64,000 nt of DNA from Enoplolaimus lenunculus (Eukaryota > Nematoda > Enoplea > Enoplida > Thoracostomopsidae), in assembly GCA_030248215.1 (NCBI GenBank), contig JASANG010003458.1, positions 20,373-84,372 on the forward strand, in the 5' to 3' direction. Under the pieces are notes generated by a model, which made no database searches, was not told the origin of the DNA, and saw nothing but the letters and a program-made list of their open reading frames with translations. A program made the translations under genes and the position numbers. Of the stretch, positions 1-9,400 are shown piece by piece. How positions within the stretch are numbered: position 1 is the first letter of the stretch; each line of letters starts with the position of its first letter.

Positions 1-329
1 GATATTTACATAAGCGTCGAAAGAATGAATATTGCATACAAAATTGCTATGTCTTCATTTTTGCTGAAAATGTAATCATAGTTTTTTATCATTTCCCTCT
101 CATTTACTTATGTAAAGATTTAGCTAGTTTTGTCATTTAAGCGTGGCAAGATTTGTAGTTATATGTTATATGCAAGAAATTTAATGTTAAGGAAGCAGAA
201 ATGTAGAAATAAAACAAATAGCAGGTTTTAACTTATTACAAGCTTTAACGGGGCGACGTTTTGTGTATTGTGGTGGTTTTTCTAACGTGTGAACTGTTTT
301 TCTCATCAGCAAATTTCAGTTGATCGTCA
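1..329. other. Upstream region of SPRTN
   Basis: AT-rich, no ORF. It should contain the SPRTN 5' UTR and promoter. An AATAAA at about 207 could instead end an upstream gene outside the window. No TATA box or other site can be assigned. Confidence 0.3.
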
Positions 330-475
330 ATGGCGTTAGGTTCTTTGGTTGATTCGGAATATGACTTGATTGATCCAAATCCGGATATCTATAGTCTGTT
401 TACGCAGTATAACGATATTTATTTTTATGGGATGTTGTCAGGCTGCGAAGTCAAATGGAGCCGTCGAATGACACT
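330..475 (+). CDS. SPRTN: SPRTN exon 1
   Basis: Encodes the N-terminus MALGSLVDSEYDLIDPNPD and on to KWSRRMTL, matching the SprT-domain start (LVDPTPD...VKWS.RMTL in human). The exon ends in phase 2 at CT|GTAAGT. An in-frame stop just upstream excludes a longer N-terminus through a directly joined upstream exon. Confidence 0.92.
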
Positions 476-3400
476 GTAAGTCTAATGTTTTAAATTATTT
501 GCCATTTATATCATCTGGTACCTTTTTATAAAAATGCGGTGTAGAGCTTGGCATTTTAATTTAAACAACCGCAGAGCGAATGGAATCGCAACCCTCTGTG
601 TCCCGTTTATGCTCATTAACCTGCAATTTGGGATCAAGTGTTCCAGCAAAACTTGCAAGTCGCCTAGGGCTTTTACTTTCATGTTGCAGATGCGCTGGTT
701 TATGCCGATATCAGTTCCGCGCAGGGTATTGTTCAATTAGTCTTAGTCAACCTTTGTTGCAGTATCGACCGAGAAAAGATTTGGTTGAAACTCTTTTGGT
801 GCGTAGAATTCGCTTGGGTTTGTTTTTGTGGGTGGAACGGAGTGTGACATGCGGATGCATGGAGGCAAATAATAACCTCATGCTGATGCCGTACATCGGT
901 AAAAACACTGCTGCATATGTAGTGCCTTCATATGCAGCGGCAGTAAAACATTGAAGAACCAAGATACATGTGTATAATGTTGAGGTTCTTATAAGGCATA
1001 AAAACAGAAAAACTCAGCAGTTGATTATGAGGCTGCGTGGCTCAGTGGATAGCGCGCTGGACTGAAGAATCTGTCGACCGAGTTCGAAACCTCCTGGGAG
1101 CGTCCCTCATTTTCAGCTGCTGAGAACTAAAAACTGAAAAACTGTCGTACCCTAGCCTACCCAACTTATCACATGGTGACCACGACTGGACCGCAATGGC
1201 AAACTGCCGCGGTAGAACCCAATACATAAGTTGGCGGTCAAGGGACGACCTTGTAGAACAACCGGGGGATGTGACATGCGGATGCATGGAGGCAAATAAT
1301 AACCTCATGCTGATGCTGTACATCGGTAAAAACACTGCTGCATATGTAGTGCCTTCATATGCAGTGGCAGTAAAACATTGAAGAACCAAGATACATGTGT
1401 ATAATGTCGAGGTTCTTATAAGGCATAAAAACAGAAAAACTCAGCAGTTGATTGTGAGGCGGCGTGGCTCAGTGGATAGCGCGCTGGCCTGAAGAATCTG
1501 TCGACCGAGTTCGAAACCTCCTGGGAGCGTCCCTCATTTTCAGCTGCTGAGAACTAAAAACTGAAAAACTGTCGTACCCTAGCCTAACCAACTTATCACA
1601 TGGTGACCACGACTGGACCGCAATGGCAAACTGCCGCGGTAGAACCCAATACATAAGTTGGCGGTCAAGGGGCGACCTTGTAGAAGAACCGGGGGATGTG
1701 ACATGCGGATGCATGGAGGCAAATAATAACCTCATGCTGATGCTGTACATCGGTAAAAACACTGCTGCATATGTAGTGCCTTCATATGCAGTGGCAGTAA
1801 AACATTGAAGAACCAAGATACATGTGTATAATGTCGAGGTTCTTATAAGGCATAAAAACAGAAAAACTCAGTAGTTGATTGTGAGGCGGCGTGGCTCAGT
1901 GGATAGCGCGCTAGACTGAAAATCTGTCGATCCGAGTTCGAAACCAATTGGGAGCGTGCCTCATTTTCAGCTGCTGACAACAAAAACTGAAAAACTGTCG
2001 TACCCTAGCCTACCCAACTTATCACACGGAGTATACCCCACATATAATGTATATATAAATGCTTGTGTACTCTTCACTATTAGCCGTTTATTGAATTGTA
2101 TTAGTTACTACGGGTATTTGTAACGCTATTAAAAATTATGAGTACTCAGCGTAATATAAAATCATATTTTGCCGAATGTCCGCCTCAAAAGAAGTCCAGG
2201 TCTTTACGTTTTAACATTGAAAAGTTTTGACCTAGAAAAGTCCTGGGAGGCCCCCAGCAAAAATTGGCTGGGGGGCATTTTGCTGGGGGGCGGCCGAAAA
2301 TTCGCCGGGGGGCCTTTCCTGGGGGCGGCAAAATTTTCGCCGGGGGGAAAATGAAAATTTCGAAAAGTGCTACGGGGCCCCCGCCCCGCCCCCCGCTGTG
2401 GAGAAGCCAATACAACATACAGCTTCTAAATACGCATGCAAATTTTTAGTTTCAAAACTTTCGTTTGTATTTTTGCTAGCGATAAAGTACCGGCTTGTAG
2501 GCCTTCAAAACGGTTCATTTTTTGCAAGAGTACAGCAGAATAAGCTGGATTAAATGTTTACGATTTCAGTCGAATAAATAAGGTACGTAGTTAAGTGGGT
2601 TCTTTTTCCCTGCTCATGCTGATACGGCAGAAAAATCCCCCAGTCCATGCTCTAAAAACGTGCTTATGTAGCGTTCAATTGTATAGCCGTGCGTATTAAT
2701 ATAAGGCGTCCCACGCAGATAAACATAATAGAACACATTCCTCAATACTGCTCGTTGTAGCGTGGCTCATCAAACGTTTTTGGTATTTTGCTCATAGATG
2801 AATTTTTAATGGCCAAAACGAAACCATGTATAAAAAAATAAAATAGTTTTCCAAGCGTAAACACAAGTTGGTATTACTGCGAAAATAGAGAATCTTTTTC
2901 TAATCTAGCGAATATTATGCAAATGCAACGCTGTAATATGTATTTATCAGGGTGCAAAGCGGAACTGGATCGCATCGGAATCGGAACAGCAAATTTATAC
3001 CGGAATTGTAATTAGAATCGGAACTAGAAATTTTGTGACCGTGCTGATAATTTTTATTTACGAATATAATATTGATTGAGCGAAGCGAAACTCCGAGCGA
3101 AGCTCGGAGTCTTGCGAAGCGTTTTATGTTTTGTAGTTTGGGGGTCGAAAGGTGGATGTCCGTCCGTCCGTCCGTCCGTCTGTCCGTCCGAAAAGAATCT
3201 CAGGAACGGCTGAACCGATTTTGATAAACTTTTTTTTGTTTGAAAGCCTATTATCCTGGGGTGTTAACCTCGCATTGGGGTTTGAAAATTTCAAGCCGTT
3301 TATTAGCTACAGGCTGATTTGCATAATTAATTAAGCCTAAATTAGGACTTTCGACAATATTTCACTAATTATTACAGTTAGAAGCAATCTAATTTTAGCA

Positions 3401-6400
3401 TTAAAGGGTTTTTGGGTGCAAGGAATCTGTGTAGACTGTTTACAAATCTATAAAACGGATAATTGAGCAGTTAGCTAATAGATAATTTGCATATTAGCAT
3501 AGTTTATAAGCCTAAATTAGGCCTTTTTACAGTATTTCACTATTTATTAAGGTTAAAAGCAATATAATTTCAGCACTAAAGGGTTCCTAGGTGCGAGGAA
3601 TCTGAATAAATTGTTTACAAACGTCTAAAACTAATAATTGAGTAGTTAGCTAATAGATAATTTGCATATAAGCATAGTTGATAAGCCTAAATTAGGCGTT
3701 TTTACAATGTTGCACTAATTATTAGGGTTACAAGCAATCTAATTTGAGCAATAATGGGTTTTCGGGTGCGAGGAATCTGAATAAATTGTCTACAAACCTT
3801 TAAAGGCGATTATCGAATAGTTAGCTAATAGATAATTTGCATATTTGCTTAATTGACGAGACAAAATTAGGACTTTTTGAATTATTCCAATAATTATTAG
3901 GGTGGCTGAAATGTTTTTGCGTGCGAGGAATCTGAGGAAATTGCTTACAAACCTCCAAAACCGATAAATGAATAGTTAGCTAATAACTAATTTGCATATT
4001 ACCTTAATTGCTTACGTGTGTTCGAGCTTCGCTCAATAAATGTAGTCCCACTACGACTGGTTATTATTATTATTTTGCACTAAAATTGTATAAAATTGTA
4101 AACACTCAATTAGGTAATAGCTTTTGAAAAACATTTTTATCAAAAATAAATGTTTGCATATTTACATTTTGAGAATACTTGAACCAGAACAAGTTTGATT
4201 TATCATGGTTATAAAGTGAAAATATATATTTCAGACCAAAACACCTTAATGAACCTACGCTTTTTTTATATTAACGGTGGACCCGTAGCCAGAGCGAGGC
4301 CAAGTGGACGTTCAGCCCTCGGATAGAATTTTGCCCCCACATGGACAATTTTCAACCTTGTTTGTAAGTCATAGAAAACCTTTGTATGCTCCTCCTCAAA
4401 TGCTTTTAGGGCCACCCTTGCATATTTGCTTAATTGACGAGACAAAATTAGGACTTTTTGAATTATTCCAATAATTATTAGGGTGGCTGAAATGTTTTTG
4501 CGTGCGAGGAATCTGAGGAAATTGCTTACAAACCTCCAAAACCGATAAATGAATAGTTAGCTAATAACTAATTTGCATATTACCTTAATTGCTTACGTGT
4601 GTTCGAGCTTCGCTCAATAAATGTAGTCCCACTACGACTGGTTTATGGTGTCTGTAGGCTGGCAACAATTTTCAAAAACGTCGCATGAACAAATTGGCGA
4701 AGATTTCTGGTTCTGCAAAGCTAAACAACAATCAATTATTGATAAGTTAGCTCATCGGAAGCAATTTAATAGATAAATAATTAGGTATGTTGCGATACCA
4801 AAAATTTGCCGATGCCGATACCGATGCCGATTCTTATTTTGAAATTTTGCCGATGCCGAACCGATGCCGATGCCGATTCCAATTTTAGTACACCGTGCGT
4901 AATGAACAGATAGGATACTGCATTACATCATTATGTGAAAACTTAAACCCTAACCATCATATACGATTATAATTTTAGACGAACGGTTCATTTCAATTTA
5001 TTTTTTCAAACACAGACGCACTAAAAGATTCAGTTTTGCTGACCGGTCACAGTAATAAGCGCCCACATATGAAACTGATAGCATTCAAACGGACTGTTAT
5101 GTCCAAAAAGTATCGGCAAAGAATCGGCAATTTTTTTGCAGTGCCGATGCCGATATTCACTAAAACTGCCGATTATTACCGATGCCGATGCCGACTAATC
5201 TGCACATCCGTATAAAATAATGCAGAATTTTTATGCAACGCGTCACAAGTAGGATTAAAATTAAACTTTCAAAATTCCGATTTCTATTAATCGGAACTCG
5301 TTTTGAATCACAATTCTAATCGGAATAGGAATTCCGGTTGCACCCTGATATTTAATATAGGTTAATAGTGAAACAGGAAAATCAGCGCAATTTAATAGAG
5401 CAGATTTCGCACTAAGTTAACTTTGTTTTGTTAACTTAATTGACACAATTTACTTTGAATTTTTGTTTTTATTTTAGCATGAAATGATTCACGCATATTT
5501 ATTTGTAACCGCCAATAATAGAGTACGTTAACGTCTGCAATATTTTTGAATAATGTTCGCGATCTAAGTCGGAAGTATATATACTTACTTGAATATGTAC
5601 GTATTATTAAACCTAACTCTGTGAAATCTTTAGCGATCATTGAAAAACATATTAGTCGGCGTTATTAGCCTGAATGGAAGGAGACTTTTATTTGGCATTG
5701 CGACATACCCTATGGCATACGTATGATATATACATATATAGATTTTTGCAACGAATTTAAAAGTTTATTTATAAATTTATATATTATGTTTTGTGTTAGT
5801 TTAATAATTGACTACAATTAAGTTTGGTTTTTTAAATAGGACCGAGATGGTCATGGTCCAGAGTTTGTCAAACACATGAATCGTATCAATTCAGCGGCAG
5901 GAACAAACATAACAGTAAGTGGTGGTCGTAAACTATTACTGACGCTTTTGTTATGCTAACCTGAAATATTTTGAAGAATTTTACAAAATTTGTAAATAAA
6001 AGTTAAATTATTGTGTTTTTTGCAGTAAAATGTTATGTTGTACTCAGTATATATTTTAGATTTATCACAGTTTCCATGCCGAAGTTGCAGTACACAAACA
6101 ACATTGGTGGCGATGTGATGGGCCATGCCGAAGCCGACCCCCGTATTTTGGATTTGTTAAGGTAAAATTTTCAGCGAGCTTTGTGTATGCTTGATTTTCA
6201 TATGTATTATTTTATTACTATTATTGAGCAAAGCGAATCTCCTAGCAAAGCTCGGAGTTTCGCGAAGCGTTTTATGTTTTGTACTTGGGGGTCGAAAGGT
6301 GGATGTCCGTCTATCCGTCTGTCCGTCCGAGAAGAATCTCAGGACCGGCTGAACCGATTTTGATAAACTTTTTTGTTTGAAAGCCATTATCCTGCGGTCG

Positions 6401-9400
6401 CTCAATAATTGTAGTCCCACTACGACTGGTTATTATTATTATTATTACTATTGTTACTATTATTATTACTATTATTACTATTATGATTATTATTATTATT
6501 ATGATTTTTCACTGTGCTTCATGTAAATGGCAGGGACCGTTTTACTGAAGGGAGTGGGGAAGCGGATGCAGCCCCTTCGAAATGTTTTGTAGGCAGTTTG
6601 GCCCACCTTCTCGGAAAAAATCCTCAGACACCAGTGATCAATGTATTCAGTGTAGAAAATTTTGATAACCGCGCCTCTCACGGTAGGATCTGTAAGATTT
6701 GAAAATCGTATATCCATAATGCGTTAATGCAGTAGCTTACCTACCTGTATTTCGTTCTTGAGTGGAATTCTTATTTTGTGATGTGTTTTGCAGCGTTCGA
6801 TGAATCGCGCACCAGGACCTAATGACGTTTGGCACGTGGAGCATCAAAGAAATTGTGGTGGGAGTTTCATCAAAATCCGCGAACCTGAAGATTACAAAAA
6901 GAAATCGAAACTAGGAAAAACCGAAAACTCGAAAACAAGTCAGAAGCCACGCGTGTCACTGGGCGCGTTGAGTATGTACGATTTAAAATTAATTATAATT
7001 TAGTTTCTAAGCATTTAGTTTTAAATTGTATTTGGCTTTTCCATCGCGTTGCTCGCGAGATGTGTTCCAACCAGTCAGTGACCAACGATTTATTAATTTT
7101 AATTCTGTACTTAAGATTCGCTTTCTCCAACCAAAATTGATCAGTTCTTTAATAAAGTCAACAACAATGAACTGGAGCCACAACACGCGAGCATTCCTGG
7201 TGCATCCACGACATCTGAAACTAGCAAACCAACGAAATTTATGCCTTTCAGTGGCGCCGGCTACGTTTTAGGGAATGGTGCTAGCTCCCAAGTTGACTCT
7301 AGCCAAGCTACTGACCATAGACCGGAGGCTAGTTCTAGCAGCCAGGTATGTCTTGTTTCGATTTTAAAGTTACTTATTTTTAGTCAAAGAACTGGTTAGA
7401 GTTTTTGTGGTATTTTTAGTAATTTTACGGTGTCCGAATATTTTTAGTCAAAGAACTGGTTAGAGTTTTGTGGTATTTTTAGTAATTTTACGGTGTCCGA
7501 AAGTTGTTTTAAGGGTAATTTGCTGTTTTTTGAACGTTTTTTTAAATATCAGCAGGTTGTATCGGTATCTATCGTTTTTTCATTGGTCGATTTTTGAAAA
7601 ACACAGCTTGTTTAAGATGTTGAAATTATACGTAACAAGTACCGGTTAACTAGATATTATAGTTTAAGGAAAGTGACTATGAACTTTGGCTGACTGTTTG
7701 CAGAATATTTTGAGATTTCAAAACTAAAATTTTGGTACACAAAATATAGTATCTTTTCCTCCCGGGAAAACCTGGATCCACCATCCAATAATCAGGCATA
7801 TGATTTGCCGACAGAAACTTGTTCATATGTTTCAGATTTGTAATAATACCAATTTAAGACAACATAACCTTATATTTAAAGTTCGTTTTCAACAAAACGA
7901 AGCAAAGTAAAATGCCGAGATAATGGTTGGGTTTCTGAAACCCTACTTTTGGTACTTAAAAGTACGTGATAAATAATTACTTATACATTTTGTGGTTTTT
8001 AAAAGCGTACTGAAGTAAATACTGAAGCCGCTGACTAAATCTGATAGATTACAAATAAGCCGTTCAGATATACGAACTATGGTGCAACAGAATTTGCAGA
8101 TTCGTGGTGCCTCATTAATATACATCGAAACTTCAAAACAATTACGTACTTTGTTGTTATGACAATGGCTCACATTTTACTTAAGTGAGCTACTTTAAGT
8201 ATAAATCAAAACTTCAAAACTATTACGTACTTTTTTGTTATGGCAATGGCTCATATTTTACTTAAGTCGGCGACTTTAAGTATAAATCAAAACTTCAAAA
8301 CTATTACGTATTTTTTTGTTATGACAATGCCTCACATTTTACTAAAGTCGGCGACTTTAAGTATAAATCAAAACTTCAAAACTATTACGTACTTTTTTGT
8401 TATGACAATGGCTCACATTTTACCTAAATCGACGACTTTAAGTATAACTTAAGTAAATAATTAAGTAATAAGATTTAGAAACCGAGGCAAACGAAAAAGT
8501 AATGGTTCTGCTTTATATTAAGAAGGCACCATATTAATTCGTGTTTCAGAAACCCAGCCATTCTTTGTGACTGTGTTTGAACTTGTGAACAGAGGTTTCA
8601 TTCACCAAGCTGTTTTAGCAGATATCGCATGGTATTTGTCAGAAGTGTGGATAACTCAATATTATTAGACTCCTGTCAACTGATTTTTCATACTCACTTT
8701 GTAATTTCCTACCAACCGATTTTGTTTAAAATAACGTGTATAAATACGTATATATCAGGGCTGAATCATAACCGGAATTCTTGTTCCGGCCAAAATTCCT
8801 TCAAACAATGGATTCCTGTTCCTGTTCATACATTCAAATATACGAGAACTGGGATTTTTACGGGTTTGTGACAAAGTATTTCTAGCCATTTATTTAAATG
8901 TTGGAAAGTTTGTCTTTGAAAAATTGTTAATTCGACATGAGTGTTTTTGCAGTTACTTCAATTTTGATAATAAACTGTTTCCGTTGTGTTTTCACAAGAC
9001 TTGATGATAAAATAGCTGAAAATTCGCTTAGGCCGTTTTAAAGTCCAACAGTAATTCCGTAATGAAAATTATTTCAAATTCCGGTCCCTGTTCCGGTTTC
9101 TGCAAAGAAGTTCAATTCCTGTTCCTGTTCCGGCAAGCCCGTGTTTTGCGTTGCTTCACGGAAAACCGAAAATGTGTAGGGTCATTGAAAACTGAGATCA
9201 GTTTGGAGTGCCTTGTAGACCCCACAAACCAGCATTACTCAGTGGTAGGTTTCTAAATATATAAACTATGTAACTATGGTGTTATAATTGACGTACAAAA
9301 TTCAAGAGAGCACCGGCACAAAAGCTTGGCTATTTCGCAAACTTCGACTCTGGTTACTTGATGTACTACATATATATGCCGTAACCCAATGCATAATTCA

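Larger units (their letters stand above)
2948..5347. mobile_element. Family E hAT-like element split by later insertions
   Basis: Left end CAGGGTGCAAAGCGGAACTG at 2948 and right end GGAATTCCGGTTGCACCCTG at 5347 are inverted repeats of one element. The left body runs to about 3063, the right body resumes at about 5215; everything between was inserted later. Confidence 0.65.
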
